In this document: one piece after another, positions 17,403-25,890 of the stretch
Position numbering within the stretch: position 1 is the first letter of the stretch
Layout of the letters: every line of letters starts with the position of its first letter
Assembly (NCBI GenBank): GCA_002411345.1
Contig: DHSL01000048.1
Location: 1-55,799 of the forward strand
DNA length: 55,799 nucleotides
Reading direction: 5' to 3'
Source of the DNA: Bacteroidales bacterium UBA5287
Lineage (GTDB): Bacteria > Bacteroidota > Bacteroidia > Bacteroidales > Dysgonomonadaceae
Position numbers and translations under genes: made by a program
Notes under the pieces: generated by a model
Seen by the model: the letters and a program-made list of their open reading frames with translations, nothing else
The model's database searches: none
Told to the model about the DNA's origin: nothing

Positions 17403-19859
17403 CTATTTTCCAGTAGGAACATCCCCCGTTTGTTGATTACTTTCTCCTGAAAGCACATCATCATTGGTTATTGTTCTCTGTACTTTCTTGATAGAAGATT
17501 TCAAATCTCCAAAGCGATAAGTCACACTCAAGCGAAGTTCACGCATTGGGAAATAGTTAGTACTTTTCTGCATAAATCCATTTCCTTTAGTCGTTGATTT
17601 GAACACCAGATTCTCGTTAAATGGATTTGATATAGAAATATTGATATCCAATTTCTTGTTGAGAAAGCTTTTCAATGCGCTTACAGAATAGAAATAGACT
17701 TGAGATTGTGTAGTCTGCAATTGCACCCTATTCATGAAAAGTCCCCCATTAGCAACAATTCGGAAGTCTTTTGGCAGCGTGAAAGTCAAGCCTCCAAATG
17801 CCATGCCAGAAAAGCCACTATTCCTCAATTCAGCGTTTGTTGTACTTTGAATATCAGTATAACTGATTGAAGAATTCAAGTTAGCACGTAAAAACTCGAC
17901 AGGTGTCCAGCTAGCATAAATATTTAGACCAACATTTTGATTCTTTCCAATGTTAGCATAAGTATTATTCGTAACCCCATTTTTAACAAAGCTATATGAA
18001 GAAATCGCGTTTCTTGAGAAGTCGTAATTAAGCGTAGTGTTAAAATTGAATTTCTGTGAGAACAAACCATAATTAACACTTAGACTATGTGATTGTGTAG
18101 CGTCCAAATTAGGATTACCATAAGAAATATTATTGGGGTCCACATCATTCACGAACGGGTTCAAGTACCAGATACCCGGTCGTGAAATGCGCATATTGTA
18201 TCCAAAGCGAAGATTTTGTGTCATTCCAATTTGATATGTCACTGCCAGTGAAGGCACTAAATCAAAGAAAGAAGTGTTTACCGTAGTATCATTTGCATTG
18301 ATGAAATGAATTTTTTGATCCGTATATTCACCACGCAAACCAGCTCTGATGCCCATTTTTCCTTGTTTAAAGTTATATGAAGCATATCCAGAAGTTATGT
18401 TTTGATCATGATCCAGATCATTTTTGCGGCTCAAATCCTCTTTCCAAACGTTATTAGCCACATCCAAATAAGTATTATCGCTTCGGCTTGAGTTGCTTCT
18501 TATGATATATTTTGTACCAAGTTCGATAGTATGTTTTTTTGAGATTGGGTTTACATAATCAATTTGTCCAGTATGCTCGTTACCGCCAGCCTCATTTTCT
18601 GTCTTTTGACGATAACCATCAGGATAAAAATAAGAACCAGTTACATCAGAAAAAAGAGTTTCAAAACCGCTATTATTAGGATTCCAACCATAGCGATAGG
18701 AAAGCGTAAGCATTTCTCCTTTCTTTTTGAAATTGCGTTGATAGTCGGCCGACAGCTCCATTCCTCCGTATTTATGATTTGATTTAGATGTAGAATTATA
18801 GCTATAATTACGTGCACCTGAAGATAAAACATCCTGATTAGAATTTGAACTAGAGTTACCAACGTGTCTTGAGATAGAAGCATTAAAAAGATTAAGCGTA
18901 TCAGGTTCAAAACTAATTCCCCCGCTCAAGTACATACCCTCGTATTTTGATTTACTTTTTCCGTTCTGTGTCAGCGAATTAACCGGATTAGGCGAGAAGT
19001 CCTCCCTCTCGTATGAAGTACCCGCTTTTGGTCTTTGTCCATTATAGTATCCCCCATTTCCATTAAAACCAAACTTACCATACTTCATTGTCAGATAAGC
19101 ATTTCCCCCATAGCTACCATACGAACCAGCATCAGCCCCAACCGATCCAGTATATCCATCATCAACTTTTTTATCAGTAATAATATTAATGATACCACCA
19201 ACCCCTTCTGCATCATATTTAGCCCCCGGATCAGTAATCACTTCAATATCCTTTATACTGTTTGCAGGCATAGCTTTTAATACTTGTGAAGGATTGTTAG
19301 TTATCATATTTGAAGGTTTTCCATTCAGGTAAATTTTAAAACTAGACGAACCTTTCAGTTGAATATTATCTTCACTGTCGACTGTTACCAGCGGAACTTT
19401 TCGTAGTAAATCAAGAACGTTTGAAGTAGAAGCTTCCGGATCATCTTTAACGCTATAAGTAATTTTATCTATATCGACGCTCACCAGTGGTTTTTGTGCA
19501 GTCACGCTAACTTCGTTCAACATTGTAGAAGAATCGTTCATTGTGAGTTCACCCAGATCAACAGGTTTGTTTTCATCAGTCACTTCAACCTGTTTAGTCA
19601 GTGTTTCTTTTCCCATAAACTGGAAAGTAAACGCATAATTACCTTTAGGCAGAGAGACCGAAAATTTTCCGTTATCATCAGTTACCAGTCTTTTTACAAC
19701 TTTTGTAGGTGCGTTTGCCTGAGCTACCGTTATTGTTACATAAGGTAAATGCTTATCAACCTCTTTATCAATCAATTGCCCTTTTATTGAGGAAGTTGAT
19801 TGAGCGAAGATAGAGATCACTAAGAATAGACTACAAAATATAGAAATGATTCGTTTCAT
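17403..19859 (-). CDS. TonB-dependent outer-membrane beta-barrel protein
   Basis: This 818-residue protein has a signal peptide (KRIISIFCSLFLVISIFAQ), a CarboxypepD_reg-like domain (about 22-110), a plug domain (about 110-225, including LLRKVPLVTVDSEDNIQLKG and GVGGIINIITDKK) and a large outer-membrane barrel of the OMP_b-brl_3 kind. Gly/Ser/Asn-rich loops occur around 230-370. The C-terminal FGDLKSSIKKVQRTITNDD tail is hydrophilic and extends past the last barrel strand. There is no SusD partner, so it is not a classical SusC. It could be a receptor for peptides, metals or siderophores, or a non-transporting barrel. It lies downstream of the BlaI/M56 pair on the same strand, 435 bp away, and has its own promoter. 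Confidence 0.85.
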   Translation of the reverse strand: MKRIISIFCSLFLVISIFAQSTSSIKGQLIDKEVDKHLPYVTITVAQANAPTKVVKRLVTDDNGKFSVSLPKGNYAFTFQFMGKETLTKQVEVTDENKPVDLGELTMNDSSTMLNEVSVTAQKPLVSVDIDKITYSVKDDPEASTSNVLDLLRKVPLVTVDSEDNIQLKGSSSFKIYLNGKPSNMITNNPSQVLKAMPANSIKDIEVITDPGAKYDAEGVGGIINIITDKKVDDGYTGSVGADAGSYGSYGGNAYLTMKYGKFGFNGNGGYYNGQRPKAGTSYEREDFSPNPVNSLTQNGKSKSKYEGMYLSGGISFEPDTLNLFNASISRHVGNSSSNSNQDVLSSGARNYSYNSTSKSNHKYGGMELSADYQRNFKKKGEMLTLSYRYGWNPNNSGFETLFSDVTGSYFYPDGYRQKTENEAGGNEHTGQIDYVNPISKKHTIELGTKYIIRSNSSRSDNTYLDVANNVWKEDLSRKNDLDHDQNITSGYASYNFKQGKMGIRAGLRGEYTDQKIHFINANDTTVNTSFFDLVPSLAVTYQIGMTQNLRFGYNMRISRPGIWYLNPFVNDVDPNNISYGNPNLDATQSHSLSVNYGLFSQKFNFNTTLNYDFSRNAISSYSFVKNGVTNNTYANIGKNQNVGLNIYASWTPVEFLRANLNSSISYTDIQSTTNAELRNSGFSGMAFGGLTFTLPKDFRIVANGGLFMNRVQLQTTQSQVYFYSVSALKSFLNKKLDINISISNPFNENLVFKSTTKGNGFMQKSTNYFPMRELRLSVTYRFGDLKSSIKKVQRTITNDDVLSGESNQQTGDVPTGK

Positions 19860-19947
19860 AATAGAGAAATTTAATGTTTAATGTAGTAATTGAACTAAAG
19901 GAATTATAGTAGTAATTATTTAGACCGATATATTGTTAAAACAGTTA

Positions 19948-19955
19948 CAAAAGTA
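19948..19955 (-). promoter_or_regulatory. -7 promoter element for the outer-membrane receptor
   Basis: Minus-strand TACTTTTG matches TAnnTTTG and lies 88 nt before the receptor ATG, suggesting a moderately long leader. No strong -33 element. Confidence 0.4.
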
Positions 19956-20149
19956 TGTAATTATTTCAAATTGTTAATCTATAATTTTGATAATATATAT
20001 AAAAATTAGAAAAGAGACACAAAATTGTTTTGAGCATTATATCAAAATTATCCGTTGAAAAAATAACGATTAATGCTGGAAGTGCGACAGAGAAACATCG
20101 GTCCTGCGGTGTAGATTTTGCGAAGATGATGTAGAAAAATTTCGACGGA

Positions 20150-20192
20150 GCAACTAAGTTGAGTGAGACCATAGTGAGAGGAGGGTGAGACA
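20150..20192. repeat. GTGAGA-type intergenic repeat, copy 2
   Basis: The sequence AGTGAGACCATAGTGAGAGGAGGGTGAGAC is a relative of the copies at 6221-6306 and 39497-39525; all three share the pattern AGTGARACNATGGTGARAGGA with few differences. It lies in the gap between the M56 and receptor genes. Confidence 0.65.
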
Positions 20193-20294
20193 TAAACCAA
20201 TGAATATTCTATGATTATTTCGAGTAAAAAAATAATTAAAAGATACAAAAGACGTCATTTGAATTAACGTTCCTTGGAAATCGGAGTTTTAATC

Positions 20295-21836
20295 TCATTT
20301 ATCTTCTTTAATTTTCTTTTTAATTATAATCACTCCATTTTGTCCCTTCTCCCCATAAATATCAACAGCCGATACATCTTTCAGTACAGAAACAGATTCT
20401 ATTTCATCCGGATTGATTGAACTTAAATTAAAATCTGCAGGCATTACTTTATCATCTACGATTATTAATAGATCATTAGTATTTAGTTTAACCTTCTTTT
20501 CCGGTTTTTTAGTCGTAATAATAATCACACCGTTTTTACCCTTCTCCCCAAAAACTTCCATTGCAAACTTGTCCTTCATCACGCTGACAGACTCAATATC
20601 ATCCCGGTTCAAATGATCAATTCCCTCTTCCATTTCGACCTCATCAACAATATAAAGCGGATTTTCACCATATTTTGTGCTTATCCCACGAACTTCAATC
20701 CGATTTGTTTCATCCTTTTTGCCGTGATCAATAATTATTACAGAATCCATAATAACTATCACAGAATCCATATCAGTAGGATTCGACTTATCCGCGTCCT
20801 CATGAATTATGATTTTTACTGAATCTTTGTTAACAATTTGTGTTCCACTCAATTCCAACGGTCGTTTTGTTAAATCAATAAGTTTATCCGTTGTGATTAA
20901 CTTTTCATTAGAAAGATACACGTCCGATTTATCAACAACTTGTCGATTTGAAACACTTGCATTCAATTTAGGAATCGAAAGTACAATTATTGTCACTGCA
21001 ATTATTGGTATTACAATAACATATCCCCATTTTAGACGAGAATTAGATTTGTTTTTCATCATCATAGTAATTCGTTTATGTAAGTCGCGTTGAAGAAAGT
21101 TATTTGCCAGAACAAATTTGGCTTCACCAACACTCTTACGTATTAATAATAATTGATATTTTTTTGCATCGATGCCATTTTCAAGAACCCGTTCATCAGC
21201 CTGAAACTCATGAACCGATTGTAATTCGCGTCGCAAGAGCCACGCGAAAGGATTAAACCAGAAAACACAAGCGAACAAGTCGAAAAACAGTCGGTCTGCC
21301 GAGTGATTAAAATTTACGTGTGCTCTCTCATGATCAAGAATTGCGTTGTTTTCGACTGTATAATCATTTTGAAAAATGACGATATATTTCCACCAACTAA
21401 ATGGCTCGGTCGGTTTATGAGAAATGCACAAAACGGAATCATCTTCAATTGCCTCTCTATCAGATTTTTTGATCATTACAATCAATTGAAATATACCAAT
21501 AATATATCTGAAGAAGAAAAATGCAAGTCCCACAAAATAAATAATACTAAAAAGCTTTACCCATGGTATTATAAATGTAAAAGGCGAATGTTCTTCAACT
21601 ACAGACAAATAAGAAAGTTCTAATGTGTTGATTTCTAAAGGTCTTAATACTTCATTTGGTTCAGGTAATAATTGAAATCTAAAGAGTGGAAGTAAAACAA
21701 TTGTTGTAAGCACTAAAATCAATGCCACACGATTGGTTGTATAAAATGTTGTTTTACTGAACAATAACTTGTAAAAACCATATAAAGACATGGTTACTAT
21801 AGTTACCCTAAGCAAGTAATATAAAAAGGTTTCCAT
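20295..21836 (-). CDS. BlaR1-type M56 metallopeptidase with two SusC-plug-like repeats
   Basis: This 513-residue membrane protein has four predicted membrane segments (about 5-25, 35-52, 90-118 and 270-290) and the M56 zinc site HERAH (His169, Glu170, His173) followed by HEFQADE, in the loop between TM3 and TM4. By analogy with BlaR1 it would sense an envelope signal and proteolyse or trigger cleavage of the BlaI repressor. It lacks a penicillin-binding sensor domain. Instead its periplasmic C-terminus carries two copies (about 395-445 and 460-510) of DIESVSVMKDKFAMEVFGEK-like and GVIIITTKK-like sequence, matching the SusC plug signature. It follows blaI with a 16-bp gap. The ligand is unknown. 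Confidence 0.88.
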   Translation of the reverse strand: METFLYYLLRVTIVTMSLYGFYKLLFSKTTFYTTNRVALILVLTTIVLLPLFRFQLLPEPNEVLRPLEINTLELSYLSVVEEHSPFTFIIPWVKLFSIIYFVGLAFFFFRYIIGIFQLIVMIKKSDREAIEDDSVLCISHKPTEPFSWWKYIVIFQNDYTVENNAILDHERAHVNFNHSADRLFFDLFACVFWFNPFAWLLRRELQSVHEFQADERVLENGIDAKKYQLLLIRKSVGEAKFVLANNFLQRDLHKRITMMMKNKSNSRLKWGYVIVIPIIAVTIIVLSIPKLNASVSNRQVVDKSDVYLSNEKLITTDKLIDLTKRPLELSGTQIVNKDSVKIIIHEDADKSNPTDMDSVIVIMDSVIIIDHGKKDETNRIEVRGISTKYGENPLYIVDEVEMEEGIDHLNRDDIESVSVMKDKFAMEVFGEKGKNGVIIITTKKPEKKVKLNTNDLLIIVDDKVMPADFNLSSINPDEIESVSVLKDVSAVDIYGEKGQNGVIIIKKKIKEDK

Positions 21837-21852
21837 AGTTTAACTTATTATT

Positions 21853-22212
21853 TTAATGATTGTTTTCAACGTCGTCAAGCAGCTTACGAATTTCGTCGAT
21901 CGACAAGTCCCGTTCTTTTATCAGTGATGAAACCACATTCAGGTAAGAATTATTGAAGTACTTCTTTACCACGTTTTTGAGGTTGCCTTTTTTGTAGTCC
22001 TCTTCGCTAACAAGAGTAAAATAGCGGTATGTAGTTCCAAAAGTTTCATGAGAAAGATACCCTTTTTCTTCAAGCGATCGAACATAAGTAGACAATGTAT
22101 TGAAGTGAGGTTTTGGTTCGGGATATTTATCAACCAATTGTTTTACAAACAAATTATCTTCCTCCCAAAAGTATCTCATTACCTCCTCTTCTTTAGCTGT
22201 TAAATCTTTCAT
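21853..22212 (-). CDS. BlaI/MecI/CopY-family transcriptional repressor
   Basis: This 119-residue cytoplasmic protein has the typical N-terminal winged helix (residues about 1-75: LTAKEEEVMRYFWEE, HFNTLSTYVRSLEEKGYL) and a C-terminal dimerisation helix region (about 85-119). Such repressors bind palindromic operators and are removed by cleavage through their M56 partner, which is the next gene. It probably represses its own operon, and perhaps the receptor gene further downstream. Its start is an ATG 26 nt after a -7 box that overlaps an AAACAT/ATGTTT dyad. A beta-lactamase gene is not nearby. Confidence 0.92.
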   Translation of the reverse strand: MKDLTAKEEEVMRYFWEEDNLFVKQLVDKYPEPKPHFNTLSTYVRSLEEKGYLSHETFGTTYRYFTLVSEEDYKKGNLKNVVKKYFNNSYLNVVSSLIKERDLSIDEIRKLLDDVENNH

Positions 22213-22238
22213 AATCGATATATTTTAAATTGACTTTG

Positions 22239-22283
22239 CAAACATAACTATAATGTTTCGTTTATCAACTATATTTAATAGTT
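22239..22283 (-). promoter_or_regulatory. blaI-type promoter with candidate operator dyads
   Basis: Minus-strand TATGTTTG (22239-22246) is a good -7 box. It overlaps the perfect dyad AAACAT-N7-ATGTTT (22240-22258). A second perfect dyad AACTAT-N5-ATAGTT lies at 22267-22283, where a -33 element would be. Dyads at such places suit autorepression by the BlaI protein, but the sequence is not the staphylococcal operator TACA-TGTA, so this is inference. Confidence 0.45.
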
Positions 22284-22429
22284 AATTCCACTATCACTAT
22301 TAGTTAAACATCACTAAAATAGATATCCATCTGTAATACAAAGCTTTTTCAACACATCACCATCGTAAATAAATTATCAAATTTCACATCACCCAATATA
22401 TCCTCCCGATATATTTCGATATTTTTATG

Positions 22430-22437
22430 TAATTTTG
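22430..22437 (+). promoter_or_regulatory. -7 promoter element for the split lysO genes
   Basis: TAATTTTG followed by C matches TAnnTTTG and ends 32 nt before the first ATG at 22470. Confidence 0.45.
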
Positions 22438-22469
22438 CATTTCAAACAAATCGGTAATATTCAAACAAT

Positions 22470-22748
22470 ATGTTGGTAATAGTTATAATTTTGGTATCAG
22501 GTCTATTACTTGGTCGTCTTCTACGAAAAACATCTATACCGAAAAACATTGGGATTGCAGTGAACATTACACTAATGCTATTGCTTTTTGCACTTGGAGT
22601 CAGCGTTGGCAGCAACGATGAAGTACTAAGAAATTTTCCAATAATCGGTTTAGATGCACTTATCCTCTCATTAGCCGCAATATTGGGAAGCATTATTTGT
22701 GGCAAATTTGTTTATAATAAATTCTTTAGACATAAATCAAATAAATGA
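22470..22748 (+). CDS. LysO N-terminal domain protein (small subunit of a split lysine exporter)
   Basis: This 92-residue membrane protein has three predicted membrane helices (about 2-18, 27-47, 58-80) and a basic C-terminus (KFFRHKSNK). It corresponds to the N-terminal DUF340 part of LysO (YbjE), which in E. coli is one chain of about 300 residues exporting lysine. Here the stop codon overlaps the next start in ATGA, so the two parts are separate polypeptides coupled in translation. The two together add up to 292 residues, the expected full length. It is unlikely to be a sequencing frameshift because both halves have clean ends and the overlap is precise, but a -1 frameshift product cannot be excluded. 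Confidence 0.82.
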   Translation: MLVIVIILVSGLLLGRLLRKTSIPKNIGIAVNITLMLLLFALGVSVGSNDEVLRNFPIIGLDALILSLAAILGSIICGKFVYNKFFRHKSNK

Positions 22749-23347
22749 AACAGTCGCTCATATATCTGCTTTTATTTATCGTAGGAATATTACTAACAAT
22801 TTTTGTTGATTTACCCGAATTTTTGGTTGCAAGTAGTTTTTCAAAATGGGTATTATATTTGCTTATATTGCTGATTGGCATCCAGTTGGGTTCCGGCAAG
22901 AATCTATTTAAAGCAGCAAAAGCATTTGGTGGTAAAATTGTTCTTGTACCTATTGCCACAATAATTGGAACATTTGCAGCAGTATCTCTTGTCAGCATTT
23001 TTTTACCCCATCGGAGTCTGACCGATTGCTTGAGTGTTGGCGCTGGTTTTGCATATTATTCACTATCGAGTGTGCTCATTACCGAAGCTCGTGGAGCAGA
23101 ATTGGGAGCACTTGCATTGATTGCGAACATTATGCGTGAATTTTGTGTTCTTATATTTGCACCGTTGATGGTAAAATACTTTGGGAAATTGGCCCCTATC
23201 AATGCTGGTGGAGCAACAACACTTGACGTCACATTACCTGTTATTTTAAAATATTCCGGACAGGATTTTTTAGTGATTTCAGCATTCCACGGCATGTTCC
23301 TTGATATGTCAGTGATGCTGTTTGTTCCTCTCTTCCTGAGTTTATAA
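22745..23347 (+). CDS. lysO: lysine exporter LysO family protein (C-terminal part)
   Basis: This 200-residue inner-membrane protein has about six hydrophobic segments. It contains the conserved LysO core region with SVGAGFAYYSLSSVLI and GGATTLDVTLPVI, and an acidic pair in TEARGAELGA that is typical of the transporter core. It should form the export pathway for lysine (and the toxic analogue thialysine in E. coli) with the small upstream protein. The start ATG overlaps the upstream stop by four bases. It is followed after 12 bp by the phosphoesterase gene, so three genes probably form one transcript. Confidence 0.85.
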   Translation: MKQSLIYLLLFIVGILLTIFVDLPEFLVASSFSKWVLYLLILLIGIQLGSGKNLFKAAKAFGGKIVLVPIATIIGTFAAVSLVSIFLPHRSLTDCLSVGAGFAYYSLSSVLITEARGAELGALALIANIMREFCVLIFAPLMVKYFGKLAPINAGGATTLDVTLPVILKYSGQDFLVISAFHGMFLDMSVMLFVPLFLSL

Positions 23348-23359
23348 AATATAAATACA

Positions 23360-24490
23360 ATGAATACTTTCATGATAGTCGCTTTACTTATTTTAGTAAT
23401 CGCTGCTTATATTCATACATTTATCCGCCTTATAAAGATATTACCTCAAACACTTTGGTTTAGAACTACATTTTGTATTTTATATTTCGGTGGAATTGTT
23501 GGTTATGGAGTTTTTTTATTGTTTGGCAACAAAATTCCTCTTCCAATCACTGATGGCATCTATACATATTCTACATCCTGGGTAATCACATTACTTTATT
23601 TACTATTAATCGTCCTTTTTATTGATCTGTTCCAACTGATAAACAGTCAGTTCAAAATAATTAATAAAGAGAAAGTTAATAAATATTTTAATCGAAATAG
23701 AATTACAACGATATTCATTTTTGGATTAACCACAGCTTTACTTGTTTTTGGCTATGTTATTTATTTTAACAAGAAAAGAATACATTTCACAATAGAAACA
23801 AACAAACCATTAGTATCAAAAAACCAAATTAGAATAGTAGCAATCAGCGATTTACATTTAGGTTATACTATATCAAGAAATGAAGCACTTGAATGGGTAG
23901 AATTGATTAATTCCGAAAAGCCAGATATTGTAATTATTGGTGGTGACATTATAGACAATGATCTTCGCCCAGTAAATCATGATTCCTCATTTCTTGCATT
24001 AAAAAATATAAAAGCCCCCATGGGTGTTTATGCTTGTTTGGGTAATCACGAATATCAATCTGCCGTTCAAAACAATTTTGATTTCAGTCAGGCTAGAATC
24101 AAAATGTTAATTGACTCTGTTGCAACCACTAACGGAATAACTATTATAGGAAGAGACGATTTGGTCAATGTTAATCGAAAATCTCTGAAAGAAATTATTC
24201 CAGCTAATACAGATAGTTCTTTTACCATTCTACTTGATCATCAACCCTTAGATTTGAACGCGGTCGTAGAAGAAGATATCGACTTCCAATTCTCCGGTCA
24301 CACACACAATGGACAAGTTTTTCCACTTCAAGCAATTACAAATGCTATTTACGAAGTTGGTTATGGGTATAAAAAAAAGAGAAACACCCAATTTTACGTA
24401 TCAAGTGGTTTAGGAATTTGGGGAGGAAAGTTTCGTGTTTTTACCCGTTCAGAATATATTGTTATTGATTTAGTGAATAATTCAAAATGA
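23360..24490 (+). CDS. membrane-anchored metallophosphoesterase
   Basis: This 376-residue protein has about four N-terminal membrane helices (about 3-22, 33-55, 70-95, 116-135) followed by a calcineurin-like phosphoesterase domain. Metal-binding motifs are in order: ISDLHLG, GGDIID, GNHEY, and FSGHTHNGQ. This arrangement is that of YaeI/YkuE-like proteins, some of which act on UDP-diacylglucosamine-type or other lipid-linked substrates; the substrate here is unknown. The catalytic domain is predicted to follow the last helix. It is the third gene of the lysO transcript and ends in a bidirectional terminator shared with murF. Confidence 0.88.
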   Translation: MNTFMIVALLILVIAAYIHTFIRLIKILPQTLWFRTTFCILYFGGIVGYGVFLLFGNKIPLPITDGIYTYSTSWVITLLYLLLIVLFIDLFQLINSQFKIINKEKVNKYFNRNRITTIFIFGLTTALLVFGYVIYFNKKRIHFTIETNKPLVSKNQIRIVAISDLHLGYTISRNEALEWVELINSEKPDIVIIGGDIIDNDLRPVNHDSSFLALKNIKAPMGVYACLGNHEYQSAVQNNFDFSQARIKMLIDSVATTNGITIIGRDDLVNVNRKSLKEIIPANTDSSFTILLDHQPLDLNAVVEEDIDFQFSGHTHNGQVFPLQAITNAIYEVGYGYKKKRNTQFYVSSGLGIWGGKFRVFTRSEYIVIDLVNNSK

Positions 24491-24505
24491 TATTATTTGA
24501 CACAA

Positions 24506-24546
24506 AAAAAGGGTACAGACATTTTTAATTTATCTGGACCCTTTTT
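24506..24546. terminator. bidirectional terminator between phosphoesterase and murF
   Basis: AAAAAGGGT-CAGA pairs with TCTG-ACCCTTTTT (arms 24506-24519 and 24533-24546, one internal mismatch). A-rich and T-rich flanks on both sides allow it to work on both converging transcripts. Confidence 0.88.
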
Positions 24547-24563
24547 ATATATAACTTAATCTG

Positions 24564-25877
24564 TTAGAGATATGGAATAACTTTTTCCAAATGCACGCTT
24601 CTTGAGCCCTTCAAGAACATGTAATGCTTTATAACAGGTTTGTTTTCAAGCTCTTTTATTAAATCTTCAACCGTTTGGAACACCATGTATTTTCCAGAAA
24701 TTTTCTCTTCCAGTTGAGCAAAAATACTACCTACAAGAAATACTTTATCGAAAATCTGTTTATCTAAATAAGCCAACAATTCGGTATGTTCTGGCAGAGC
24801 AAAATCCCCTAACTCTTTCATTTCACCAATTATTACAGCTTTTGGTAAATCAGTCGGTATTTTGACAAAAAAGTCGAGCGAAGCCTGCATGCTAGTAGGA
24901 TTAGCATTATATGCATCAATAATTAAATCATTCTTTTCTGTTCGCTCAAATTGTGAACGATTATTTTTAGGTTCATATTCTTCTAATGCACTACTAATTA
25001 GTTGCGCATTAATGCCAAAGAATTTACCTATAGCTATTGCAGCCAATGCATTATCTAAATTATATTCTCCTACCAACTGTGTTTTTACCCGATATGAGTT
25101 ATCAAAAAAGCGCCAGTCGAATTCAAGAAAAGGAGTCGATTCTGTAATCGATACAGATGCAAAAAGTGAAGGATCGTTTCTTCCGTAAAGAATTCTATCC
25201 ATTCCTTCCGACATCTGATAAAGTCGTTCATTATCTTTATTGACAAACACTTTACCTTCATTATCCCGTAGGTAATCGTACAACTCTTTCTTCGTTTTTA
25301 CCAAATTCTCAAATGAACCAAAACCTTCAATGTGTGCTTTACCAATATTTGTAATAAGACCATAATTTGGTTCTGCTATTTCACATAGTTGTTGAATTTC
25401 TAACATGTGATTAGCCCCCATTTCAACCACTGCAATTTCATGTGACTTATTCATGGATAACAGCGTGAGTGGAACACCAATATGGTTATTATAATTACCT
25501 TGTGTATAAGCCACTTTGAATTCTTTTGAAAGTATTGTGGCTATAAGTTCTTTGGTTGTTGTTTTACCATTCGTTCCTGTGATACCAATTACCGGTATCT
25601 TAAGTTTCTTGCGGTGGTAGTTTGCAAGTTTCTTCAGGGTTTCTAATACATCAGCAACCTTAATGATATGGGAATCGGGTTCAGGTTCAGGCTCACCCTC
25701 CCACTCATCTACAACAGCATAAACGCATCCTTGTTTTAATGCCTCTTCCGCAAATTTATTACCGTTAAAGTTTTCTCCCTTTAATGCAAAGAAAATGGAG
25801 TCTTTAGGTGTAATTCGAGAATCAGTTGTTACCGAAGGATATTTCTTATAAATAGCGTATAATTCTGATATTTCCAT
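24564..25877 (-). CDS. murF: UDP-N-acetylmuramoyl-tripeptide--D-alanyl-D-alanine ligase
   Basis: This 437-residue cytoplasmic enzyme adds D-Ala-D-Ala to the UDP-MurNAc tripeptide, the last soluble step of peptidoglycan precursor synthesis. The Mur ligase ATP-binding motif GITGTNGKTTTKELI is near residue 99, followed by VEMGANH, the central domain, and the C-terminal domain with DAYNANPTSM and GEMKELG. Length and motifs are normal. Unusually it is not in the mra/mur cell-division cluster but follows a secreted cysteine peptidase gene after 13 bp, so it is probably cotranscribed with that gene. Confidence 0.96.
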   Translation of the reverse strand: MEISELYAIYKKYPSVTTDSRITPKDSIFFALKGENFNGNKFAEEALKQGCVYAVVDEWEGEPEPEPDSHIIKVADVLETLKKLANYHRKKLKIPVIGITGTNGKTTTKELIATILSKEFKVAYTQGNYNNHIGVPLTLLSMNKSHEIAVVEMGANHMLEIQQLCEIAEPNYGLITNIGKAHIEGFGSFENLVKTKKELYDYLRDNEGKVFVNKDNERLYQMSEGMDRILYGRNDPSLFASVSITESTPFLEFDWRFFDNSYRVKTQLVGEYNLDNALAAIAIGKFFGINAQLISSALEEYEPKNNRSQFERTEKNDLIIDAYNANPTSMQASLDFFVKIPTDLPKAVIIGEMKELGDFALPEHTELLAYLDKQIFDKVFLVGSIFAQLEEKISGKYMVFQTVEDLIKELENKPVIKHYMFLKGSRSVHLEKVIPYL

Positions 25878-25890
25878 AATTGAATAACAA

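Larger units (their letters stand above)
19860..20294. other. 435-bp gap between M56 and receptor genes
   Basis: Both flanking genes read leftward. The gap is AT-rich on the side of the receptor gene, where a -7 box lies at 19948-19955. The side next to the M56 gene contains a distinct less AT-rich patch (about 20070-20195) ending in the GTGAGA repeat listed separately. I see no intrinsic terminator for the M56 gene and no coding frame I would believe. Confidence 0.55.

Noticed and set aside
19966..20248. Short leftward frames (75 and 66 codons) in the gap downstream of the M56 gene
   Set aside because: They include the GTGAGA repeat and AT-rich sequence, have no recognisable motif and overlap each other.
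21853..22212. Beta-lactam resistance operon
   Set aside because: BlaI and M56 proteins are present, but there is no beta-lactamase or penicillin-binding protein gene nearby and the M56 protein lacks a penicillin-binding sensor domain.
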